Of a stretch of 16,713 nt of DNA, positions 1 to 7,604 are shown piece after piece. The DNA is taken from positions 1-16,713 of the forward strand of contig JAJYAR010000016.1 of assembly GCA_021779435.1 (NCBI GenBank), read 5' to 3'. Numbering within the stretch: the first letter of the stretch is position 1; the number at the start of each line of letters is the position of its first letter. This stretch comes from a bacterium. Lineage in GTDB: Bacteria; Verrucomicrobiota; Verrucomicrobiae; JAJYAR01. The translations under genes were made by a program, and so were the position numbers. Below the pieces are notes generated by a model. The model was not told the DNA's origin. It did not search any database and was given only the letters and a program-made list of their open reading frames with translations.

Positions 1-4
1 GGGT

Positions 5-1213
5 GTGACCCTCTCGGACATACGCGCGGCGCGGCGCCGGATCGCCACCGGCATCACCCTCACGCCGTGTGCCGAGTCGATCCCGCTCTCGGAAGCGACT
101 GGAACGACGGTGTTCTGCAAGCTCGAGAACTTCCAGCGCACCGGCTCGTTCAAGGAGCGCGGTGCACGCAACGCGCTGCTGCTGCTCCCGGCTGCACAGC
201 GCAAACGTGGCGTGATTGCAGCGAGCGCGGGGAATCATGCGCTCGGCCTGTCGTATCACGGGCGGCTCCTCGGTGTGCCGGTGGTCGTGGTCATGCCCGA
301 CTATGCTCCGCTCATCAAGATCACCACCTGTCAGCGGCTTGGCGCGCGGGTGATCGTTGAGGGGCGGGATTTCACCGAGGCGCGACGGCACGCCGACGCG
401 CTCGCCGCGAGCGAGGGACTCGCCTACATCCATGGCTTCGATGGTCCGGCGATCATCGCGGGCCAGGGAACGCTCGGACTCGAATTGCTGGAGCAGGTCC
501 GGAATCTCGACGCGGTGGTCTGTCCGGTCGGTGGCGGCGGCTTGATTGCCGGAGTCGGGACCGCGCTCAAGGCGTTGAGACCGCGGATCCGTCTCATCGG
601 TGTCGAGAGCGCGAACACCCCGAACTTCAGCACGGCGTTGCGCGCCGGAAGCCCCGTGTCGGTGGCGCGCCGCCCCACCCTTGCCGACGGATTGGCGACG
701 CTCACCGTCGGCGGAAACGCCTTCGACCTGGCGCGGCGCGCGGTCGATGAGGTCGTCACCGTGACCGAGGACTGGATTGCGCTCGCGATCCTGCGAATGC
801 TCGAACTGGAGAAGACGGTCGTGGAAGGCGCGGCGGCCGCCCCGCTCGCCGCGCTGATGGCTGGCCTCCTGCCGGGGCTCGCCGGGAAACGCGTGGCGCT
901 CGTCGTGGGCGGCGGCAACATCGATCCGGCGGTCCTGAGCCGCGTGATCGAGAACGGCCTCGTCCACGACGGACGGCTGACGCGTTTCATGGCGAGAATC
1001 AGCGACCGGCCCGGTGGACTCGCCGACTTGAGCCGCGCGATCGCGGCCGCCGGCGCAAGCATCAAGGAGATCGCGCACGACCGTGCCTTCAGCGGGGCGG
1101 ATGTGAGCGCAGTCAACGTCGTCTGCACGGTCGAGACGCGGGATCGCTCGCACATCGCGGAACTCCACCGCGAGCTGCGCCGAAGCGGGTTCAAGCTGCG
1201 CGTCGGAAAGTGA
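5..1213 (+). CDS. ilvA: Threonine ammonia-lyase (threonine dehydratase) with C-terminal ACT domain
   Basis: PLP enzyme that deaminates L-threonine to 2-oxobutanoate, the entry step to isoleucine or a step in threonine breakdown; cytosolic. The PLP lysine lies in GSFKERGA (K50). The substrate loop SAGNH is at 74-78, and the glycine loop that holds the PLP phosphate is GGGG at 176-179. A late GGGNID is at 302-307. Residues about 327-402 form a single ACT-type regulatory domain (FMARISDRPGGLADL). Length and order match the ~400-residue ACT-containing form rather than the ~510-residue two-ACT E. coli IlvA. The GTG at position 5 gives the usual MTLSDIRAAR start, but only 4 bases precede it, so a start further upstream cannot be excluded. 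The next gene begins 76 bp later on the same strand. The ACT domain suggests allosteric control, but the effector cannot be read from sequence. Confidence 0.95.
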   Translation: MTLSDIRAARRRIATGITLTPCAESIPLSEATGTTVFCKLENFQRTGSFKERGARNALLLLPAAQRKRGVIAASAGNHALGLSYHGRLLGVPVVVVMPDYAPLIKITTCQRLGARVIVEGRDFTEARRHADALAASEGLAYIHGFDGPAIIAGQGTLGLELLEQVRNLDAVVCPVGGGGLIAGVGTALKALRPRIRLIGVESANTPNFSTALRAGSPVSVARRPTLADGLATLTVGGNAFDLARRAVDEVVTVTEDWIALAILRMLELEKTVVEGAAAAPLAALMAGLLPGLAGKRVALVVGGGNIDPAVLSRVIENGLVHDGRLTRFMARISDRPGGLADLSRAIAAAGASIKEIAHDRAFSGADVSAVNVVCTVETRDRSHIAELHRELRRSGFKLRVGK

Positions 1214-1289
1214 CGCCGCTATAGGATTGACGATCCGCGGGTCGAGGTCGTGTCTCCGGGACGCCCTCGGTTGCAGGGCGACCGCCTCC

Positions 1290-3602
1290 ATGCCATTTCA
1301 ACCCCGCCGGAGCCTGCTCGCCGTCGTGTTTCTCGCGCTCGCCATGCGAGCGTTCGGGTCCGTCCAGCTCGACATTCCCGTATTCGCCGGCGGATACGGG
1401 CTGGCGTTCTACGAGGAGACCGCGCGGCAGTTCGAGGCCCTGCATGCCAGTGACGGCGTCATTGTGCGCCTCTACGGCGATCCGCGCATTGCGGACAAGA
1501 TTTCCGTCCGCGTGATCGGCGGCGACTTTCCCGACGCGGCATCTGCGGGCTACGTTCCCTGGCCTATCCTCATTCGCGCCGGGAAAGTCATCGACCTGCG
1601 TAAGTATCTCGATGGGCCGAACTGGGAGGGCGACGCTCGCTGGCGGGACACCTTCCTTCCCGGGGCTCTGGATTCGTGGCGTGTCGACGGAAAAGTCTGC
1701 GGGCTGCCGTTCGGGTACGCGTGCTGGACGATCTTCTACAACCGGACGCTCTTCAAGGCGCATGGATGGACGGAGCCGCGGACCTGGGAGGAGTTTTTCG
1801 CGCTGTGCGACCGCATCCGCGCGGAAGGCATTGCGCCGCTGAGCTTGGCGGGAACGCGCGGGCTTTACCCCGAGGCCTTCCTGCGCGCGGCGTTCTACAA
1901 CCTTGCGGGCGCGGAAGGCTGGCGGGCGCTGAACGAACTCGCGCCCGGGGCTCGGGTGAGCCCCGCCTACCTGAAAGCCGCCGCCCTCCTGCAGCGCGTC
2001 ACGCGGGACAACACGCTGCGTGGGTGGGAAGGCGCGACCCACACCGGCGCGCAGCTCGCGTTCCTTGACGGCCGGGCGGCAATGACGGTGTCCGGTTCGT
2101 GGATGCTCAACGAGATGGAAGGCAAGATACCGGCCGGCATGGACATCGGGACCATGAACTTCCCGGTGTTCGCCGACGGCGTCGCCGACCCGAGCACGAT
2201 TCAGACGGGCAGCGACTGCTTTTTCGTCTTCGCGACCGGAGATGCTCAAAAGGAGCGGCTGACGGTGGATTTTCTACGGTTCCTGACCTCGCGTTCGCGG
2301 GCGGAGGCGTTTGTGCGGCGGATGAACTCGCCGGTCGCGATCAGGGGCGTGCCGCAGTCCGCCTACTCGGCGCAGATGCGCGACACGGCGACGCTGATCG
2401 AACGGGCGAAGGAGGCCTTCAACATGCCGCAGGTGATGCTCCAGCCTCCGGCCCTGCAGCAGGCGATCAACGACGCCCGCTTCCTGCTCATGACGGGGGA
2501 AATCACACCCGAGCAGTTTGGACGGCGTCTCGAGGAGGCGGCGGAGAACGACCGCCGACGCATCGCGCAGCCGGACCTCGTGGAATACCGTCACCCCGTG
2601 GCGGGGACGCTGCTGCTTTGCGGAATCGTCGCAGGTCTCTACTGGCTTCTGCGTCCGATGTTCAAACGGCGCGTTGCCGGGAAAGCCGCGGTGGCGGAGT
2701 CCACCTTCGGCCGGCTTCGCCCGCCGGTGGCGGCGACGTTCGTGGGACCGGCCCTGCTGCTCTACCTCGCGCTGGTTGTGTTGCCCTCCGCCTCGGCCCT
2801 CGGATGGGCGTTCACCCGCTGGAACGGCTTCGAGGCCCGCACCTGGGCGGGAACGTTTCATTTCCGGTCGCTGCTGTTCGAGAGCGACACGCTCTGGCAG
2901 GCTCTCGCGAACAACCTTTTCCTCGTCGTGGTACCGGCGCTGGTGGTCGTGCCCCTGGCCCTGCTGTTTGCCGTGTTGATCCATCGTGGAGTCGCCGGAG
3001 GCAAGCTGTTCCGGATCGTGTTCCTGTTTCCAAACATGCTTGGCGGAATCGCAGCGACGCTGCTGTGGCTGAATGCGTACGAGCCGCACGGCGGCCTGAT
3101 CAACGCGACGCTTGTCGGGCTGGGCAATCTTGTCGGAAGCGACTGGCTGCGCTCGTTCGACGGCTTTGCGTGGCTGACGCCTGCGCGACTCTACGGATCG
3201 CTGGTGCCGATTTACCTGTGGATGGCGTGCGGCTTCAATTTGATCCTGTATCTGGCGGCGATGGAAGGGATCGATACGCAGCTGTACGAGGCGGCGGAAC
3301 TGGACGGAGCGTCACGCACGCGGCAGTTCTTCGGCATCACGCTTCCCTTGATCCGCGACGTGATCGGGATTTCGGCGGTCTTTCTCGTGATCGCCGGGCT
3401 GAACGCGTTCGAGATGATCTGGCTGCTGACCTCACAGGATCCGACGACGGCGAACCACACGCTCAGCACGCTGCTCGTGACGACGATGTTCAAGTCGTTC
3501 GACATCGGCCGGGCGACGGCGCTCGCGGTGCTTCTGCTGGCGCTCGTGCTGGTGGCGAGCGCGGCCATGCTCCGCGCGCTCAAACGCGATGAGGAGAACT
3601 GA
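1290..3602 (+). CDS. Fused sugar ABC transporter: extracellular solute-binding protein plus MalF-type permease
   Basis: Single 770-residue protein combining two subunits that are normally separate in CUT1 sugar importers. Residues 1-24 are a signal sequence (MPFQPRRSLLAVVFLALAMR) with no lipobox cysteine. Residues about 25-430 are a family 1 solute-binding domain, with typical motifs such as GLPFGYACWTIFYNRTLFKAHGW and AFLDGRAAMTVSGSW. One hydrophobic helix (about 437-455) ends in PMFKRR and should bring the chain into the cytoplasm. Residues about 483-770 are a MalF-type permease whose EAA loop, which contacts the ATPase, begins YEAAELDGASRTRQFF at about 666. I chose the ATG at 1290 because it opens directly on the signal peptide; the in-frame TTG at 1227 would add 21 residues unlike a signal sequence. 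Downstream is the MalG partner, with 3 bp between genes. No ATPase gene lies in the window. The substrate is unknown. Confidence 0.92.
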   Translation: MPFQPRRSLLAVVFLALAMRAFGSVQLDIPVFAGGYGLAFYEETARQFEALHASDGVIVRLYGDPRIADKISVRVIGGDFPDAASAGYVPWPILIRAGKVIDLRKYLDGPNWEGDARWRDTFLPGALDSWRVDGKVCGLPFGYACWTIFYNRTLFKAHGWTEPRTWEEFFALCDRIRAEGIAPLSLAGTRGLYPEAFLRAAFYNLAGAEGWRALNELAPGARVSPAYLKAAALLQRVTRDNTLRGWEGATHTGAQLAFLDGRAAMTVSGSWMLNEMEGKIPAGMDIGTMNFPVFADGVADPSTIQTGSDCFFVFATGDAQKERLTVDFLRFLTSRSRAEAFVRRMNSPVAIRGVPQSAYSAQMRDTATLIERAKEAFNMPQVMLQPPALQQAINDARFLLMTGEITPEQFGRRLEEAAENDRRRIAQPDLVEYRHPVAGTLLLCGIVAGLYWLLRPMFKRRVAGKAAVAESTFGRLRPPVAATFVGPALLLYLALVVLPSASALGWAFTRWNGFEARTWAGTFHFRSLLFESDTLWQALANNLFLVVVPALVVVPLALLFAVLIHRGVAGGKLFRIVFLFPNMLGGIAATLLWLNAYEPHGGLINATLVGLGNLVGSDWLRSFDGFAWLTPARLYGSLVPIYLWMACGFNLILYLAAMEGIDTQLYEAAELDGASRTRQFFGITLPLIRDVIGISAVFLVIAGLNAFEMIWLLTSQDPTTANHTLSTLLVTTMFKSFDIGRATALAVLLLALVLVASAAMLRALKRDEEN

Positions 3603-3605
3603 ATC

Positions 3606-4466
3606 GTGAAACGTGACTCACAAAGGCCGGATGTGACCGGCGCTCTCCTCTTCGTGGTCTTGCTCGGGTATGCGGCGTGGGTGCTGTTCCCGATGGTGTG
3701 GGTCGCGTATTCGTCGCTGAAGCCGGATGCGGCGATCTTTCGGGAGACCTTCGCGCTCCCGCACGCGAACGACCTCCAGTTCGACAACTATGTCCGGGCA
3801 TGGAGGCAGGCGCGGTTCGGCGATTACTTCCTGAACTCACTCCTGGTGACGACGGTGTCGGTCACGTTGATCGTGCTGCTCGGCGCGATGGCGGCCTATG
3901 CGCTGACGCGGTTCCGGCATCCTGCGGGCAAGGCGACGTTCTGGCTCTTTCTGGCGGGACTGATGATCCCGGCGCAGCTGGCGGTCGTGCCGCTGTTCTT
4001 TGAGATGCGGGCAGCCGGGCTGCTGAATTCCAGGATCGGCCTGATCCTCGTGTACACGGCGAACGGCCTGCCCTTCGCAATCTTCATCCTCTCGGGATTT
4101 TTCCGCGCCCTGCCACAGGCGCTCTATGAGGCGGCGATCATCGATGGCTGCAGTGAGTTTTCAGCGTTCTGGCGGGTGATGCTCCCGTTGGCGCGTCCGG
4201 GGCTCGTCACGGTCGCCATCTTCCAGTTCATCGGCGTGTGGAAGGAGTACTTCTTCGCGTTCATGCTGGTGGGAGGCGATGTGGACGGCGGGGCGCGAAC
4301 GCTTCCGCTCGGGCTGGCGAACCTGTCGATCACCGCGCAGTTCCGTACGGACTACGGCATGCTGTTCGCGGGTCTGATGCTGGTGACGATTCCGATCCTG
4401 GTGACCTACGCCCTGCTGCAGCGCCACATCATCAAAGGCGTGGCGGCAGGAGCCTTGAAAGGCTGA
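3606..4466 (+). CDS. Carbohydrate ABC transporter permease, MalG type
   Basis: Inner-membrane permease of 286 residues, the usual size for MalG-like subunits of CUT1 sugar importers. Hydrophobic segments are at about 11-33, 77-100, 111-131, 145-166, 197-220 and 251-271, giving six helices. The EAA loop, the coupling helix that docks on the ATPase, is YEAAIIDGCSEFSAFW at 174-189 followed by RVMLPLARPG. The start is a GTG 3 bp after the stop of the fusion gene, preceded by GAGGAG at 3591-3596, a good ribosome-binding site inside the previous gene's end, so the two are co-transcribed and probably coupled. It should pair with the MalF-type half of the upstream fusion to form the transmembrane pore. 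The C-terminal IIKGVAAGALKG is typical of the family. Confidence 0.95.
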   Translation: MKRDSQRPDVTGALLFVVLLGYAAWVLFPMVWVAYSSLKPDAAIFRETFALPHANDLQFDNYVRAWRQARFGDYFLNSLLVTTVSVTLIVLLGAMAAYALTRFRHPAGKATFWLFLAGLMIPAQLAVVPLFFEMRAAGLLNSRIGLILVYTANGLPFAIFILSGFFRALPQALYEAAIIDGCSEFSAFWRVMLPLARPGLVTVAIFQFIGVWKEYFFAFMLVGGDVDGGARTLPLGLANLSITAQFRTDYGMLFAGLMLVTIPILVTYALLQRHIIKGVAAGALKG

Positions 4467-4552
4467 GTGTGGGTTTGTGGGTGACGGCCGCGGCCGGACC
4501 GGCGTGCGACGAGACTCGCGGGTGGAGGATTGGGATCCGTCGAGGCCGCAGC

Positions 4553-4579
4553 GGTGCGCAATATGTGCGCACCTTCTTC
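4553..4579. terminator. Hairpin between converging genes, possible terminator
   Basis: Perfect 8-bp inverted repeat GGTGCGCA / TGCGCACC around the loop ATATG, followed on the plus strand by TTCTTC. It lies 86 bp after the end of the permease gene and just past the end of the small minus-strand ORF, where a two-way terminator would be expected. The T-tract is short, so efficiency is uncertain. Confidence 0.45.
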
Positions 4580-4582
4580 AAA

Positions 4583-4723
4583 TCATTCCGCGGGAGCGGT
4601 GATGGCGGGGGCCGGAGCGGTTTCGTTGCTGGTGTTGGTCGATCCGGTGTTGAAAAACGAGACGACGAGGCCGGCGATAACGGCGATTGCCGTGAGTGGG
4701 AATGTATAGCGGTCAATGTTCAT
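4583..4723 (-). CDS. Possible 46-residue single-helix membrane peptide
   Basis: Short ORF starting MNIDRYTFPLTAIAVIAGLV and ending in a Ser/Thr/Ala/Pro-rich tail with two acidic residues. A hydrophobic helix spans about 8-25, and the tail (FFNTGSTNTSNETAPAPAIT) would project from the membrane. No family is recognised. For it: clean membrane-peptide composition, a hairpin immediately past its stop, and position in an otherwise empty spacer. Against it: no Shine-Dalgarno sequence before the ATG, and it is short enough to arise by chance. The frame stays open upstream to 4954, but that part is Arg/His/Pro-rich and looks non-coding, so the ATG at 4723 is preferred. Confidence 0.4.
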   Translation of the reverse strand: MNIDRYTFPLTAIAVIAGLVVSFFNTGSTNTSNETAPAPAITAPAE

Positions 4724-4807
4724 GTGTGTGGTGCGTTGTTGCAGGGGAAGACGCCGCTGCCGGGGCAAAGGGTTTCGAAGATGCGGCAGATATTCCGGAC
4801 TAAATCT

Positions 4808-4828
4808 CGCAGGTAAGTGTAACCTGCG
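4808..4828. promoter_or_regulatory. Inverted repeat upstream of the 46-residue ORF
   Basis: Perfect 7-bp arms CGCAGGT / ACCTGCG around a 7-base loop, about 85 bp upstream of the minus-strand ATG at 4723. It could be an operator or a small hairpin in the leader. It contains GTGTAACC (4817-4824), the same octamer as one arm of the palindromes at 11121, 11176 and 11996, but the second arm is absent. Function is unproven. Confidence 0.25.
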
Positions 4829-4982
4829 CGTTTCAGCCACCGTCGCGCCGCGCCTGTGACGTAGGACCGCTGGGCCGGCCGTGTGTCGGTGGGAGCCCCT
4901 CTTGCCGCAGGAGGATTGGAGGGGCAATGCGCCGGAGGGAACTTGGGGGGACACTGATCCCCGCCGCGTACCCAGCTCTCAA

Positions 4983-5453
4983 TTACATCCCCGGCTGCGT
5001 GGACGGCGGCGTGTCGTCCACGGCGTCGAGCCACTCGCTGATCGCGTTGACCTGCGCATCGGTCAGCCGGGCGTCGGCGTGCAGCAGGGTGTACGAGCGA
5101 AGCGGCATCTTCCGATTCACGATCTCGTCGCTCATCCGGTTCAATTTCCGCTGCTGCTCCTTCGGGCTGTAGGCGCCGAACTGCGAAAGGTTCAAGTGCT
5201 CCTTCCCTTCGTTGATGTGGTCGGCAAGCCACCAGGCAACCGGCTGCACCTTGGCGTACCAGGGGTAGCGCGTCGAGTCGGAGTGACAATCATAGCACGC
5301 GGCGCGGAGCCCGGCTGCGATTGCGGCGGGAGGCGAGAACCGGACGATGAAGTCGTCGGCACCCGGCGGGTGCGAGGTGCTGTTGCGAGCTGGTCGGGCT
5401 AACTGGATCGCGACGAGGATGATTGCGAGAGCGAGAAGGGCTCGTTTCCACAT
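4983..5453 (-). CDS. Haem-binding domain (Haem_bd) cytochrome-like protein
   Basis: Small exported or membrane-anchored haem protein of 156 residues. The N-terminal helix MWKRALLALAIILVAIQLAR (1-20) is a signal or anchor. A c-type haem attachment site CYDCH follows at 53-57. The surrounding stretch (STRYPWYAKVQPVAWWLADH, then HLNLSQFG) is the conserved core of the Haem_bd family, common in Bacteroidota and Verrucomicrobiota. Haem is expected to be bound outside the cytoplasm; the electron partner is unknown. The ATG at 5453 is chosen because it opens on the anchor helix; the in-frame start at 5546 would prefix an Arg/Ser-rich stretch. The sequence before it reads CGGAGCCCC, giving GGAG four bases from the ATG, a close but plausible ribosome-binding site. 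No partner gene is adjacent, so it looks monocistronic. Confidence 0.9.
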   Translation of the reverse strand: MWKRALLALAIILVAIQLARPARNSTSHPPGADDFIVRFSPPAAIAAGLRAACYDCHSDSTRYPWYAKVQPVAWWLADHINEGKEHLNLSQFGAYSPKEQQRKLNRMSDEIVNRKMPLRSYTLLHADARLTDAQVNAISEWLDAVDDTPPSTQPGM

Positions 5454-5600
5454 GGGGCTCCGGGAAGATGCACGTGATCCCACACGGCGCCAGCGCGTGC
5501 GCAAGCTCTCCTGAACCCTGGCGGCGCTTTTGCTCTCATGCCGCAACGCGCGCGGGAGGCTGCACGCTTGATCCGTCGGAAGAGTTCAGGCTTGCAAAAA

Positions 5601-5617
5601 GGTAAAAAGGATTTACC
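5601..5617. promoter_or_regulatory. Operator-like palindrome in a gene-poor spacer
   Basis: Perfect inverted repeat GGTAAA-N5-TTTACC in an A/T-rich patch, inside the ~300-bp spacer between the haem protein start (5453) and the small plus-strand gene (5758). The spacer otherwise shows nothing convincing: no clear -35/-10 pair and only a weak AGCCC/GGGCT stem near 5639-5664. Size and symmetry suit a dimeric regulator, but no regulator is nearby. Confidence 0.3.
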
Positions 5618-5757
5618 ACACTCATCCCAGCTGAGGTGAGCCCCCGCCGGGAACGCCTGGGCTGAAAACGATGATCGCCCTCTTCAATTCCGATCCACGG
5701 CCCACGTGGCGCGAGAGCCTCAACGAGCCTCAAACCCCGGCACAATGCCTTCTCAAG

Positions 5758-5982
5758 ATGAAATACATCCGTCACAGAAAACTCGGTTTTGTCCTGTTCG
5801 AGGGTTCGGTTCGTCACGATCAGGTTGCCAACAGCCTCGGTGGCGCGACGGAGGTCGTGTCCGCCGGCTTCGTGTTCACACCGGGCGCTGACCTCATGTG
5901 CATGGGTCACTCCAGCACGCTCAATATCGGGTTCGGGCCGTCGGACGCGCGCGACCTGAAAAGCAGGCTGCGTGCGTTCTGA
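5758..5982 (+). CDS. Small conserved-looking protein, 74 residues
   Basis: Starts MKYIRHRKLGFVLFEGSVRH and includes VVSAGFVF, GHSSTLNIGF and the ending PSDARDLKSRL. From memory this pattern (MKYI start, a VSAGFV core, a G-x-S-x-TL-x-I strand, then an 'x-DA-x-L' end) resembles short proteins found in prophages and genomic islands, and may belong to that unnamed group; this is recollection, not a search. It lacks a signal peptide or membrane helix and is probably a compact cytosolic fold. The frame is open from an ATG at 5671, but residues before 5758 look unstructured and the ATG at 5758 gives the expected N-terminus. No Shine-Dalgarno sequence is seen. Its end is 14 bp from the convergent esterase-like gene. 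The longer minus-strand ORF over the same DNA has no recognisable features. Confidence 0.58.
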   Translation: MKYIRHRKLGFVLFEGSVRHDQVANSLGGATEVVSAGFVFTPGADLMCMGHSSTLNIGFGPSDARDLKSRLRAF

Positions 5983-5996
5983 CGCTGCATCCTTCG

Positions 5997-7547
5997 TCAC
6001 CAGTCGTCGCTTCGGAACGGCGCGACGGGGAGTCCGTTTCCACTGTAAAGATTTGCGTCCGGGTCGTTGTGCCAGGCGTATCGCACGGCGATCGGATCCC
6101 GCACGGCGGGCGAGCTGACGAGCAGGCTGTCCTGGACGATCCTTGCCGTCGCGGGGCGGAAGACGCGGTCGCTTCCCGCCAGCTCGAGTGAGTCCGGCGG
6201 ACGGTCTTGGGCGACGAGACCGCCGCTTGCGTCGTTGAAGCGGACGCGCATGCCGGCGCCTTCGCGTTCGGCACTGGCGAAGGTTGGGCCGGCGTCATCG
6301 ATGACGCCGCCGTACACGCGATGCTTTGCCAGAAGGGCGAGACGGCGTCCGATCTCCAGCGGGTTTGGCACGCGGTTCGTTTCGGAAGGCGCAAGGTCGA
6401 CGGCGATCGCCTGGCCTGTGTTGGGGAGCGAAAGCGTGCGCGTCTGGGCCTCGCGTAGTTTTGCCAGCGCGAGGTCGGACGGATCGTTCAGCCGGTACGC
6501 GGGAAGATTGACCCAGAGGAACGGGACGTCGCCCTGGCCGAAATGCGCCCGGTAGGTTGTGATCAGGGCGGAGAACAGGGCGCGATACTCCGAGGGTCGG
6601 GCTGCGTTGCTCTCGCCCTGCCACCAGAGAACGCCGCGAATCGAGTACGGCAGGACCGGGTTGATCATTCCGTTGAACAGGCCCGCTGGCGTCCACGGGT
6701 CTCCGGGAGCGCCATGCGGCTCGGCGGGCCTGGCATTCTGGCGCAGCCAGGTGGCGTGCGCCTTTGCGCCGCGCGTCCGTGCCGCGGACTCGGCGGCGTT
6801 CCATGCGCTGATGCGCACGTCGTAATCGGCCTTGGCCGAGCTGAAGGTCCCCGCCATCTCCATCCAGCGTTCCGCCACGACGGCGAACGCGGGATCGCTC
6901 GCGAGCGCCATCGGGCTCATCCACGCCTCGAGAGGAGAATTCGCAAACGAGCACTCGACGATGCCGACCGGTACGCCGAGGCGCTGGTGAACGTCGCGTG
7001 CAAACGCATAGGCGGTTGCGTTGAAGTCGCCGGCGGTCGACGGAACCGCGGCTCTCCAACCGGAAGTCGTCATGCTCGCCGTGGGTGCTGCCGAGCCCTG
7101 TCGCGCGATCCTTACCTGCCGCACGAGTGGAAGGTGGCTCGCGGCGATCTCAGCGGGCGAAATCGAGGAGAGCTCGGCGGTCGCCTCGCCCGCGAAAAGC
7201 CACACCTCGCCGACCACCGCGTCGTGAATCGTCACTGCGTTTCCGGGGCCCGTGGCGACAAGATCGGAGCCTTGTGACTCGGCCTTGAGCGGATCGAAAA
7301 GGACAATCCAGCGACCGTCGGTGCCGGTCGTCGCCGAGCGTGTCTGGCCGGCAAACGTGACGACGATCTTCTCCCCCGTGCCCGCCGTTCCCCACACGGG
7401 GACCGTCTTTTCCTGCTGCAGCACGACACCATCGGTGAACACCGGCGCGAGCAGGACGTCGCCGCGGAGTGTCGCGGCCAGGGCAAGGCAGGCCGTAAGC
7501 GCGACAGCCCCGCGTCGCGTCAAGGCAAAGGGATTCCAGCAACCCAT
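5997..7547 (-). CDS. Sialate O-acetylesterase-family protein, probable pseudoenzyme
   Basis: Exported 516-residue protein. Residues 1-29 are a signal peptide (RRGAVALTACLALAATLRG). Residues about 32-112 form a beta-sandwich (FTDGVVLQQEKTVPVWGTA), and the rest is an SGNH-type esterase fold with family landmarks IRGVLWWQGESNAARPSEYR (303-322) and LREAQTRTLSLPNTG (364-378). The family normally removes O-acetyl groups from sialic acids or other polysaccharides. The nucleophile motif GEVWLCSGQSNM reads GEVWLFAGEATA here (113-124), so the serine is Ala122. The DIHP motif before the conserved ..G-RRLAL block reads TNRV (390-393), so Asp and His become Thr390 and Arg392. Codons at both places read cleanly with no frameshift. 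I infer a non-hydrolytic role such as glycan binding. It lies downstream of the 85-residue membrane gene on the same strand, 57 bp away, and has no clear ribosome-binding site. Confidence 0.92.
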   Translation of the reverse strand: MGCWNPFALTRRGAVALTACLALAATLRGDVLLAPVFTDGVVLQQEKTVPVWGTAGTGEKIVVTFAGQTRSATTGTDGRWIVLFDPLKAESQGSDLVATGPGNAVTIHDAVVGEVWLFAGEATAELSSISPAEIAASHLPLVRQVRIARQGSAAPTASMTTSGWRAAVPSTAGDFNATAYAFARDVHQRLGVPVGIVECSFANSPLEAWMSPMALASDPAFAVVAERWMEMAGTFSSAKADYDVRISAWNAAESAARTRGAKAHATWLRQNARPAEPHGAPGDPWTPAGLFNGMINPVLPYSIRGVLWWQGESNAARPSEYRALFSALITTYRAHFGQGDVPFLWVNLPAYRLNDPSDLALAKLREAQTRTLSLPNTGQAIAVDLAPSETNRVPNPLEIGRRLALLAKHRVYGGVIDDAGPTFASAEREGAGMRVRFNDASGGLVAQDRPPDSLELAGSDRVFRPATARIVQDSLLVSSPAVRDPIAVRYAWHNDPDANLYSGNGLPVAPFRSDDW

Positions 7548-7604
7548 GCGGCGGACATTGTGAACGGTCCGCCGCTCCGCAATCGGTTTCGCGAGCAGGC
7601 CGGC

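Noticed and set aside
1227..1289. TTG start adding 21 residues to the transporter fusion
   Set aside because: The extra residues precede a good signal peptide that starts at the ATG at 1290. The nearby TTGACG could be a -35 box, but its -10 partner is poor.
1191..2249. 352-codon minus-strand ORF opposite the binding-protein domain
   Set aside because: Composition is that of an antisense shadow; the plus strand has an unmistakable solute-binding protein.
2099..3592. Long plus-strand ORF (497 codons) in another frame of the transporter fusion gene
   Set aside because: Arg/Gly/Pro-rich shadow of a clearly coding frame, with no recognisable domain; typical of GC-rich DNA.
5536..6000. 154-codon minus-strand ORF opposite the 74-residue gene
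   Set aside because: No motif, charged low-information sequence, and it would overlap the end of the esterase gene; the plus-strand frame looks more protein-like.
7551..7572. Stem GCGGAC / GTCCGC just upstream of the esterase-like gene
   Set aside because: Short 6-bp stem with a 10-base loop in GC-rich DNA and no T-tract; likely chance.
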